From positions 372,001-436,000 of the forward strand of contig NZ_RQHK01000017.1 of NCBI RefSeq assembly GCF_004770475.1: a stretch of 64,000 nucleotides of DNA. Reading direction: 5' to 3'. The notes beneath the pieces are model-generated. The model was not told the origin of the DNA. It saw only the letters and a program-made list of their open reading frames with translations, and did no database searches. Below, piece by piece: positions 26,694 through 34,752 of this stretch (the first letter of the stretch is position 1; each line of letters begins with the position of its first letter). Source of the stretch: Leptospira mtsangambouensis. GTDB taxonomy: Bacteria > Spirochaetota > Leptospiria > Leptospirales > Leptospiraceae. A program made the translations under genes and the position numbers.

Positions 26694-28322
26694 ATGGCAT
26701 GGTGGAAAGAAGCAGTCATCTATCAAATTTATCCACGTAGTTTCCAAGATTCCAATGGCGATGGAATTGGAGATTTAGAAGGAATCATTCAACGATTGGA
26801 TTATCTTGCAGGATCCAAGGATTCTCTTGGTATTGATGCCATTTGGTTATCTCCTGTATGCCCTTCTCCAATGTTTGATTTTGGTTATGATATTTCTGAT
26901 TATGAAGAAATTGATCCTGTTTATGGTGACACTCAAACCTTCAAACGGTTGTTAAAAGAAGCTCACAAACGTGGAATTCGGATCATCATGGACCTTGTTG
27001 TCAATCATACTTCTCATCTGCATCCTTGGTTTATTGAATCCAGATCTTCCGTCAATAGTCCCAAAAGAGATTGGTACATCTGGAAAGAACCAAAACACAA
27101 TGGTCCACCAAATAATTGGTTAGGTGCTTTTGGTGGTTCTGGATGGGAATATGACAAACGAACTGGAGAATATTATTTCCATTCCTTTTTAAAAGAACAA
27201 CCAGATCTCAATTGGCGAAACCCCGATGTAGAAGATGCTATATTTAAAATGATGAAGTATTGGTTGGATATGGGAGTCGACGGATTCCGATTGGATGTAG
27301 TCAACTTATATGTGAAAGATGAATTCTTAAGAAACAATGCCTCATATTTTATGAAAGGGCCAAGACCATACGACAAACAAGTCCATGCTTACGATCGTGA
27401 TCGTCCCGAAATGCATGGAATTCTTCGTCGGATGCGTAAACTTTTGGATTCGTATTCCGAAAAACGTATGTTTGTTGGTGAGATCATGCAAGATTTTCCA
27501 GGAAACGTTCTCCTACCAGCAACATACTGTGGCCGTAATGACGAATTACACTTAGCATTTAATTTTATGTTTCTTTTCTCTCCTTGGAAAGCAGAACGAT
27601 TCTATCAAATTGTAAAAGATTTTGAATCTGCACTTGGAGAAGACAATTGGCCAAACTACACCTTATCCAATCATGATTTTCCACGACATATCACAAGATA
27701 TGAAAAAGGAACCGACACAATCGCAAGAGCCCAGTTGGCCGCCTGTATGATGTTAACTCTTCGAGGAACACCTTTTCTTTATTATGGCGAAGAAATTGGA
27801 ATGAAACGCCAAAAAGTTCCTTACAATAAAATCCAAGACCCAGTAGGAAAACGTTATTGGCCTTTCCATCCTGGTCGCGATCCAGAACGAATTCCTATGC
27901 CTTGGGATGGAACCAACACAACTGGTTTTACGACAGGTAAACCATGGTTGCCATTGTATGAGGATGCGCAAACACTCAATGTAGAATCTCAAAAAGAAGA
28001 TCCCAATTCGCTGTTTTATACTTATAAAAAACTAATCCAATTACGGAAAGATAGAAAGTCTTTAAGAAAAGGAAAGTTAAAAATTTTTCTAAGTCCCGAT
28101 AAACAGGCGCTCTATTACAGGAGAAGAGATGGTAAAGAAGAGACATATATATTTTTGAACTTTTCTTCAAAGCCCGTCAATGTATCTTACCCGCGAAAAT
28201 GGATTCTAGGTGAAATTCTATTTAGTTCTGCAAATCGATCTTCCTCTTTTGAATTAGAAAAAGAGTTGGACCTCGGTGGTTTAGTTTTGTTCCCAAATGA
28301 AGCTGTAATTTTTGCGAAATAA
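26694..28322 (+). CDS. GH13 alpha-glucosidase
   Basis: A 542-residue alpha-amylase-family enzyme beginning WWKEAVIYQIYPRSFQDSNG, typical of alpha-glucosidases and oligo-1,6-glucosidases. The (beta/alpha)8 catalytic residues are visible as D201 (DGFRLDVVN), E263 (FVGEIMQ) and D328 (TLSNHDFPR), with VVNHTS for the first conserved region. A small C-terminal beta domain ends the protein. There is no signal peptide, so it is cytoplasmic. It probably releases glucose from short alpha-glucosides or trehalose-type substrates. It follows glnD by one base, an unusual pairing of nitrogen sensing with carbon use. Confidence 0.9.
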   Translation: MAWWKEAVIYQIYPRSFQDSNGDGIGDLEGIIQRLDYLAGSKDSLGIDAIWLSPVCPSPMFDFGYDISDYEEIDPVYGDTQTFKRLLKEAHKRGIRIIMDLVVNHTSHLHPWFIESRSSVNSPKRDWYIWKEPKHNGPPNNWLGAFGGSGWEYDKRTGEYYFHSFLKEQPDLNWRNPDVEDAIFKMMKYWLDMGVDGFRLDVVNLYVKDEFLRNNASYFMKGPRPYDKQVHAYDRDRPEMHGILRRMRKLLDSYSEKRMFVGEIMQDFPGNVLLPATYCGRNDELHLAFNFMFLFSPWKAERFYQIVKDFESALGEDNWPNYTLSNHDFPRHITRYEKGTDTIARAQLAACMMLTLRGTPFLYYGEEIGMKRQKVPYNKIQDPVGKRYWPFHPGRDPERIPMPWDGTNTTGFTTGKPWLPLYEDAQTLNVESQKEDPNSLFYTYKKLIQLRKDRKSLRKGKLKIFLSPDKQALYYRRRDGKEETYIFLNFSSKPVNVSYPRKWILGEILFSSANRSSSFELEKELDLGGLVLFPNEAVIFAK

Positions 28323-28400
28323 AAATTTTTTTTTAATAACAAAGCGAACAAATTCTCTTCTAATATTTGGAACAAATTTAGAATTGTTTTAATCTGTTGA

Positions 28401-28421
28401 CAATTCTCCTTTCGGGAATTG
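28401..28421. promoter_or_regulatory. Inverted repeat upstream of the efflux operon
   Basis: A CAATTC-N9-GAATTG dyad ends 12 bases before the first start codon of the efflux cluster and overlaps a TTGACA box at 28397-28402. Position and symmetry suit a repressor site. I found no convincing -10 box at the correct distance, and no local regulator gene is obvious. Confidence 0.4.
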
Positions 28422-28432
28422 CCTGGCAGTAG

Positions 28433-28798
28433 ATGGTTCGGGGAATGAAAAAAACTGTCATGAGTAGATTAGCAATCATACTATTCTCACTTATATTCAT
28501 CAGTACTAACACTGAAGGATACCCGGCTAGTTTTACTTCTAACGTTCAAACAAAATCATATAATCCATCGAGTTTATATGATTTAAACTGTGTTGTTAAC
28601 AGTATCTCTGAACCAAGCGAAGAAGAAGCAAAGTTAGATTTTATTCACCAGAATCAAATTCATTCTGCTTTATCTTCTTACTTCCCACTCCCCATTGATT
28701 TTTTCTCAGAAATGATTGTTTTCGGTTCTCTAGAACCTGTTTCAATTGAAAGTCTAGAAAAGCCAAAGAACCGCGCTCCTCCCGTCCATTCCATCTAA
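28433..28798 (+). CDS. Small exported hypothetical protein at the head of the efflux operon
   Basis: 121 residues. The N-terminus MKKTVMSRLAIILFSLIFISTNTEGYPA is a credible signal peptide; the remainder is short, acidic in the middle and ends PKNRAPPVHSI. The ATG at 28433 is used, though the ATG at 28445 would begin directly at the signal peptide. No known domain was recognised. It lies about 95 bases before the RND adaptor gene and may be part of that operon, perhaps a periplasmic accessory or sensor. That role is inferred from position only. Confidence 0.55.
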   Translation: MVRGMKKTVMSRLAIILFSLIFISTNTEGYPASFTSNVQTKSYNPSSLYDLNCVVNSISEPSEEEAKLDFIHQNQIHSALSSYFPLPIDFFSEMIVFGSLEPVSIESLEKPKNRAPPVHSI

Positions 28799-28893
28799 CA
28801 TCTTTTCACTTTAATGGCAGCATACCTATGCAGCCTGATGATCTTAGATCAAAATCATTTTTTGTAACATTACGTTTGCAAAGTGAGGACACC

Positions 28894-30012
28894 ATGGAAT
28901 TTCATTTTGAGCATATGAGCTCGCAATTTCGCAAATTTTCTATATTTTTCATTAGTATATTCTTATTAAATTTTATTCTAGTAAACTGTCATTCCGGCAA
29001 CCACGAAGAAAAAAATTCCTTAACAGCTGCTTATCCTTGGAAACAAGATGTAACGATAGAAAAAAATTATGTAGCTCAGGTAAAAGCTATTCAACGCATT
29101 GAAGTAAGGGCTTTTGAAAAAGGTTACTTAACCAACATCTATATGGATGAAGGAAAAGTTGTCAAAAAAGGACAAAAACTATTTCAAGTAATGCCTATGC
29201 TTGTGAATGCACAATATGAAAAAGCAAAAGCTGAGTATGAATCAACTTCCATCGAGTATGAAAATACAGAAAAACTTTTTAAGGAAAACGTGGTTTCGCA
29301 AACGGAGTTATCATTAATTAAAGCTAGATTGAAAAAAAATAAAGCAACGATGGATTTAGCACAAATTCATCTCAATTTAGCAACTGTCACTGCTCCTTTT
29401 ACTGGAATTACCGACCGTTTTCAAGTCCGTCTGGGAAGTTTGGTAGAAGAAGGAACACTTTTAACAACGATCTCTGATATCTCTAAACTTTGGGTCTACT
29501 TTAATGTATCCGAGAAAGATTATCTAAATTTTACAAGTGATAGGAAATCAGGTGATAAACCATTAAAAGTAAAATTCTTAATGGCGAATAACCAACTTTT
29601 CAAATACGAAGGTGTCGCTGATACTATCGAAGGAGAATTCGATAGCGAAACAGGAACAATACCATTTCGAGCCACATTCCCAAACCCAGATCGACTTTTG
29701 CGCCACGGTGAAACTGGTAATGTAGTAGTTCATGAAAAATTAAATGACGCATTGATCATTCCTCAAAAAGCAACCTTTGAAGTTTTGGACAAACACTATG
29801 TTTATATAGTAAATCTTAAAGGTAAAATCAAAGCCACTGAGATCAAAATCGCAAATGAAATACCTCATTTATTCGTAGTGGATTCAGGAATAACAGAGAA
29901 CGATATCATTCTTTTAGAAGGACTAGGAAAAGTTCATGATGATGATGTAATTAAATACAAAGTGGAATCTCGTGAAAAAATTCTGAAAAGTTTTGATTTA
30001 GCTGCACATTAG
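28894..30012 (+). CDS. RND efflux periplasmic adaptor lipoprotein (MFP family)
   Basis: 372 residues from the ATG at 28894, chosen because GAGGA lies four bases upstream; an ATG at 28828 has no signal-like start. The hydrophobic segment ending in FILVNC suggests a lipid-anchored adaptor. The family features follow: a lipoyl-like half motif VRAFEKGYLTNIYMDEGKVVKKGQKLFQV, an alpha-helical hairpin, the second half ATVTAPFTGITDRFQVRLGSLV, and beta-barrel plus membrane-proximal domains. It bridges the inner-membrane pump and the outer-membrane channel encoded next. Eleven bases separate it from the pump gene. Confidence 0.92.
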   Translation: MEFHFEHMSSQFRKFSIFFISIFLLNFILVNCHSGNHEEKNSLTAAYPWKQDVTIEKNYVAQVKAIQRIEVRAFEKGYLTNIYMDEGKVVKKGQKLFQVMPMLVNAQYEKAKAEYESTSIEYENTEKLFKENVVSQTELSLIKARLKKNKATMDLAQIHLNLATVTAPFTGITDRFQVRLGSLVEEGTLLTTISDISKLWVYFNVSEKDYLNFTSDRKSGDKPLKVKFLMANNQLFKYEGVADTIEGEFDSETGTIPFRATFPNPDRLLRHGETGNVVVHEKLNDALIIPQKATFEVLDKHYVYIVNLKGKIKATEIKIANEIPHLFVVDSGITENDIILLEGLGKVHDDDVIKYKVESREKILKSFDLAAH

Positions 30013-30023
30013 GAGAACCATTT

Positions 30024-33000
30024 ATGTTTACTAAATTTCTCCAAAGACCAGTTCTTGCTATCGTCTTATCCGTACTAATTGTATTTGTAGGACTAATTTC
30101 TATTAAAAATATTCCTGTATCACAATTCCCGGAAATTGCTCCACCAAGGGTTACCATTACTTTATCTTTTCCCGGTGCGAGTGCACAAGTATTAGTGCAA
30201 TCAACAATTACTACTCTTGAACAAGCTATCAATGGTGTTGCAGGTATGCGCTACATGATTTCATCATCTACAAGTTCTGGTGATGCCATCATACAAGTCT
30301 TATTTGATCCTGGTACCAACCCAAATGATGCCTTAGTACAAGTAAAAACAAGAGTAGATCAAATGATGTATCGAGTTCCTGAGTTAGTTCGGCTAGAAGG
30401 AATTTTTGTACAACCTGTACAACCAAGTATGTTGATGTACGTAAACCTATATAGCAAAGATCCAAATGCGAGTGAAAAATTTCTCTATAACTACGCTACA
30501 GTTTTTTTGCTACCTGAACTAAAACGGATTCATGGAATTGGACAAGCAAAGATACTTGGAACTAGGCAATATGCAATGCGTGTTTGGTTAAATCCTGATC
30601 GAATGCGCGCATACAATGTAACCACTGCCGAAGTGATGAAATCTATTGAAAACCAAAGTATCATTGCAAGACCAGGCAGACTTGGACAAAGTTCTGGAAA
30701 ACAAGCTCAATCACTAGAATACACTCTCACCTATGAAGGTTGGTACAACGAACCTGGCCAGTATGAGAACATTATCATTCGAGCCAAAACAGGTGGTGAA
30801 GTTTTATATTTAAAAGATATTTCTAAAGTAGAACTTGATAGTGAGTTTTATAATATTTACTCCGATGTTGATGGCCATCCAGCAGCAGCCATTATGTTTA
30901 AACAAACTGAAGGAAGTAATGCAAAAGAAGTTATCGAGGACATCAAATCAAAGTTAGAAGAACTTAAAAAAACATTTCCTCCTCAAATGGATTACAAACT
31001 CAGTTACGATGTCTCAAGTTTTATTGATGCAGCGATTGAAAAGGTAATCCATACTCTTGTAGAAGCATTTGTACTTGTTGCCATTGTAGTTTTTATTTTT
31101 CTCGGAGACTGGCGTTCCACTCTCATTCCAATTATCGCTGTTCCAGTGTCATTGATAGGTGCCTTTTCATTTATGATGGCATTAGGTCTCACTATTAATT
31201 TAATTACACTCTTTGCAATGGTTCTAGCGATCGGAATTGTCGTAGATGATGCCATCGTTGTTGTCGAAGCAGTCCATGCAAAAATGTCAGAAGAACATTT
31301 GAGCGTTTACTTATCAGTAAAAAGTGTTTTGGGTGAAATTAGTGGAGCGGTCATTGCCATCACACTTTTGATGACAGCCGTTTTTGTTCCTGTTACATTT
31401 TTACCAGGGCCAGTCGGAGTATTCTATCGACAATTTGCGATAACAATGGCAACTTCAATTGTATTGTCAGGATTTGTAGCTTTAACACTCACACCAGTGT
31501 TAACCGCAATGATTCTAAAACCCCATGTTCATAATAAAAAAACACACAATCCAATTGATATATTCTTAAATAAGTTCAATTATTATTTTGATCAACTAAC
31601 AGAAAAATATGTAAACTTGATGCATCGTTTTTCGGGGTCAAAAGTTTTTATCATATCCATCCTGCTTAGTTTTACGGTTGGTTTTTTGTTACTAACACAA
31701 ATCGTTCCAGCAGGTTTTGTTCCCGGCGAAGACCAAGGTATGATTTACGCTGTCATACAAACTCCTCCGGGATCAACCATTGAAAAAACAAATGATGTCG
31801 CACGCAAATTACAAGAAGTTGCTTTAAAAATTGAAGGTGTCGAATCGGTAGCTTCTCTTGCTGGTTATGAAATTCTAACGGAAGGAGAAGGTTCCAATGC
31901 TGGAACTTGTCTGATTAGTTTAAAAGATTGGTCAGACAGAAAAAACTCTGTTCATGATGTTATGGAAGAACTCGAACATAACACAAAAAACTTTGGTGCT
32001 ATTATTGAATTCTTCGAACCTCCCGCCGTACCAGGATTTGGTGCTGCTGGTGGTGTTATGTTTCGTTTATTGGATAAAACAAATAGCGGTGATTATACTG
32101 CATTTGACAAGGTTCATGAAGAGTTTATGAGTGAACTTAGAAAAAGAGAAGAATTAACAGGTTTGTTCTCCTTTTATTCTGCTAAGTTTCCACAACTCGA
32201 AGTAAAACTAGATCGAAAACTTGCCATGCAAAAAGGTGTCAACATTGGTGAAGCAATGGACAATTTGGATATCCTCGTTGGTAGTACCTATGAACAAGGA
32301 TTCATTCGCTTCAACCAGTTTTTTAAAGTTTATGTTCAATCCCTACCAGAGTTCAGAAGATTACCTTCTGATATTTTAAAACTTTTTACCCCAAATGATA
32401 AAGGAGAAATGGTTCCTTATTCAGCATTTTTATCGTTGGAACAAAAACAAGGAGCTAATGAAATCACTAGATACAATGCTTATACATCATCAGTAATTAA
32501 TGTTTTACCTAACGAAGGTTATACAACAGGTGATGCCATCCAAGCAATCCGAGAAGCTTCCAAAAATCTTCCTTCAGGTTTTGAAGTTGGTTGGGAAGGT
32601 TTATCTTATGACGAAGCTGCAAGAGGGAACGAAGCCATATTTATCTTTTTAGCGGTAATTGTTTTTGTGTATCTAGTGCTTTCAGCCCAATACGAAAGTT
32701 TTATTATTCCCTTTTCTGTGATTCTTTCTCTTCCGCCAGGAATTTTTGGAACATTCTTTTTATTAAAATTGTTAGGTCTTGCCAACGATATCTATGCACA
32801 AATCGGAATGATTATGTTAATCGGCCTCCTAGGAAAGAACGCAGTATTGATTGTTGAATTTGCAAGGCAAAGACAAGAAGCAGGTTTAAGTGTTTTTGAA
32901 GCTGCAATCGAAGGTGCAAAAGCGAGATTCCGACCCATCCTTATGACATCATTTGCCTTTGTTGCAGGTTTGTTACCTCTTGTTTTCGCAACTGGCCCCG

Positions 33001-33224
33001 GTGCTATTGCGAATCATACAATCGGTGCTTGTGCGTTAGGTGGAATGGTCTTTGGAACTATCTTTGGTGTCGTAATTGTTCCAGGATTATACATCATCTT
33101 TGCAAACATTGCTAAAGGAAAAACTTTAATCTATCGCGAAGACAATATGCCCCTCTCGGAATCCGAATCAAGTTACATCACTTCTGAGAAAGAAAGAAAA
33201 AAGATAAAAGGAGGAAAAAAATAA
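30024..33224 (+). CDS. RND multidrug efflux pump, AcrB/HAE1 type
   Basis: A 1066-residue inner-membrane proton antiporter of the hydrophobe/amphiphile efflux class. It shows the expected 12-helix layout with two large periplasmic loops. The N-terminus carries ISIKNIPVSQFPEIAPPRVTI. The paired proton-relay aspartates lie in helix 4 (AIGIVVDDAIVVVEA), and the conserved GLLGKNAVLIVEFA and RFRPILMTSFAF segments lie near the C-terminus. The DD pair and hydrophobe-type N-terminus argue against a heavy-metal pump. The ribosome site is GGAGAA. It is translated between the adaptor and the outer-membrane channel. Confidence 0.95.
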   Translation: MFTKFLQRPVLAIVLSVLIVFVGLISIKNIPVSQFPEIAPPRVTITLSFPGASAQVLVQSTITTLEQAINGVAGMRYMISSSTSSGDAIIQVLFDPGTNPNDALVQVKTRVDQMMYRVPELVRLEGIFVQPVQPSMLMYVNLYSKDPNASEKFLYNYATVFLLPELKRIHGIGQAKILGTRQYAMRVWLNPDRMRAYNVTTAEVMKSIENQSIIARPGRLGQSSGKQAQSLEYTLTYEGWYNEPGQYENIIIRAKTGGEVLYLKDISKVELDSEFYNIYSDVDGHPAAAIMFKQTEGSNAKEVIEDIKSKLEELKKTFPPQMDYKLSYDVSSFIDAAIEKVIHTLVEAFVLVAIVVFIFLGDWRSTLIPIIAVPVSLIGAFSFMMALGLTINLITLFAMVLAIGIVVDDAIVVVEAVHAKMSEEHLSVYLSVKSVLGEISGAVIAITLLMTAVFVPVTFLPGPVGVFYRQFAITMATSIVLSGFVALTLTPVLTAMILKPHVHNKKTHNPIDIFLNKFNYYFDQLTEKYVNLMHRFSGSKVFIISILLSFTVGFLLLTQIVPAGFVPGEDQGMIYAVIQTPPGSTIEKTNDVARKLQEVALKIEGVESVASLAGYEILTEGEGSNAGTCLISLKDWSDRKNSVHDVMEELEHNTKNFGAIIEFFEPPAVPGFGAAGGVMFRLLDKTNSGDYTAFDKVHEEFMSELRKREELTGLFSFYSAKFPQLEVKLDRKLAMQKGVNIGEAMDNLDILVGSTYEQGFIRFNQFFKVYVQSLPEFRRLPSDILKLFTPNDKGEMVPYSAFLSLEQKQGANEITRYNAYTSSVINVLPNEGYTTGDAIQAIREASKNLPSGFEVGWEGLSYDEAARGNEAIFIFLAVIVFVYLVLSAQYESFIIPFSVILSLPPGIFGTFFLLKLLGLANDIYAQIGMIMLIGLLGKNAVLIVEFARQRQEAGLSVFEAAIEGAKARFRPILMTSFAFVAGLLPLVFATGPGAIANHTIGACALGGMVFGTIFGVVIVPGLYIIFANIAKGKTLIYREDNMPLSESESSYITSEKERKKIKGGKK

Positions 33225-33225
33225 C

Positions 33226-34653
33226 ATGAAACGAATTATTTTACCAATTGTATTTTTACTTAATTTTTCCTGTATACCTGCACTCTTCCAAAGAGATAAG
33301 GAAGATTTAAAACTTCCTGAAGAATTCTTAAACTGGGAAACTTCAGAAAAATCGGAAAAGTTAGCGAACCAAATTTGGCAGGATTTTTTCAAGGAACAAC
33401 AGTTAATCGAACTCATTGATGTTGCTATAGAAAACAACCAGGAACTTGCCATATTAGAACAGGAAATCAATATTGCTAATAACGAAGTTTTTGCCCGCCA
33501 AGGGGAATACCTACCTAAACTATCTCTTCAAGCTGATGGTGGCGTTGAACAAAAAGAAAGATTCAGCACACCAAATGCCAATTCACCTACACTTTTTGTG
33601 CACGGTGGACTAGTAATGAGTTGGGAAATCGATATCTGGAAAAAACTAAGAAATGCTACCAAGTCAGCTTATTTACGTTATTTGGCTGGAATTGAAGGCA
33701 AACGATATGTAGTCACCAACTTGGTTGCTGAAATAACAGATACCTATTTTGAACTAATTGCTTTAGACAATCAACTTACTTTAGTTGAAAACTATATTGA
33801 AGTTTTATCCAAGGTGAAAGACATTGTAGTTCTTCAAAGAGAAGCAGGACGAACCACATCATTAGCTGTAAAACGTTTTGAAGCAGAAGTTTCAAAAAAT
33901 TTAGCAAGAAAATATGACATCGTCCAACGAATCGCAATCACAGAAAACCGCTTAAACTTCTTATTAGGAAGATTTCCTGAAAAAATTACAAGAAAATCAG
34001 AAGAGTTTTTAGAGATCTCATTACCTGAGATTCAAAAATCAGTACCCATTGATCTTTTAGAAAATCGACCTGATATCAAACAAGCTACGCTCATGCTAGA
34101 ATCAAGAAAATTGGATGTTGATGTAGCAAGAGCTAGGTTTTATCCTTCACTAATGATTGATGGAAATATTGGATATGAAGCTTTTAATTCAAAACATTTC
34201 AAAGGTACTCCAGTATCGTTAGCTTATGGATTAGGTGGTGGAATCATAGCACCACTCATCAACAGAAAAGCAATTGAAGCAAACTATGCAACTGCAAACA
34301 ATCTTCAAATTCAAGCTTTATACAATTACGAAGTTTCACTTCTGAAAGCTTTTACAGAAGTAACCAATCAAATTGTAAAAATCAAAAATTTAAATCAAAA
34401 ATTTGAGGCAAAAACCAAACAAGTCTTAAACTTAAAGGAATCTGTTGAAATTTCCAACATTCTTTTCAAAGCCGGCCGCATAGATTACATTGACGTATTA
34501 TTTACACAACGAGACTTCTTAGAAGCCCAAATCGAAGTGTATGAATTAAAATACAGTTTATTAGAATCTAACGTTGGTTTGTATAAAGCACTTGGTGGTG
34601 GATGGCGTGGACAAAAAGAACCAGAAGGCGAAAGAAAATCTGGCAATTTTTAA
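33226..34653 (+). CDS. TolC/NodT-type outer-membrane efflux lipoprotein
   Basis: 475 residues with a lipoprotein signal ending LLNFSC (Cys16). It has the two tandem TolC-family repeats: LIELIDVAIENNQELAILEQEI with VSWEIDIW-like text in the first, and PDIKQATLMLESRKLDVDVARARFYPSL in the second. The protein forms the outer-membrane exit duct. Its start lies one base after the pump stop, and AAAGGAGG within the end of the pump gene serves as ribosome site, so the three efflux genes form a complete tripartite operon. Drug specificity cannot be read. Confidence 0.93.
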   Translation: MKRIILPIVFLLNFSCIPALFQRDKEDLKLPEEFLNWETSEKSEKLANQIWQDFFKEQQLIELIDVAIENNQELAILEQEINIANNEVFARQGEYLPKLSLQADGGVEQKERFSTPNANSPTLFVHGGLVMSWEIDIWKKLRNATKSAYLRYLAGIEGKRYVVTNLVAEITDTYFELIALDNQLTLVENYIEVLSKVKDIVVLQREAGRTTSLAVKRFEAEVSKNLARKYDIVQRIAITENRLNFLLGRFPEKITRKSEEFLEISLPEIQKSVPIDLLENRPDIKQATLMLESRKLDVDVARARFYPSLMIDGNIGYEAFNSKHFKGTPVSLAYGLGGGIIAPLINRKAIEANYATANNLQIQALYNYEVSLLKAFTEVTNQIVKIKNLNQKFEAKTKQVLNLKESVEISNILFKAGRIDYIDVLFTQRDFLEAQIEVYELKYSLLESNVGLYKALGGGWRGQKEPEGERKSGNF

Positions 34654-34752
34654 ATTTTTTTAAATCTGTAATCAAAGTTCAAATTAAGCAACAAAAATAG
34701 GTTAGTATTTCTTGTAGACAAACAATGATTAGTAACAAATTTAATATAAGTT

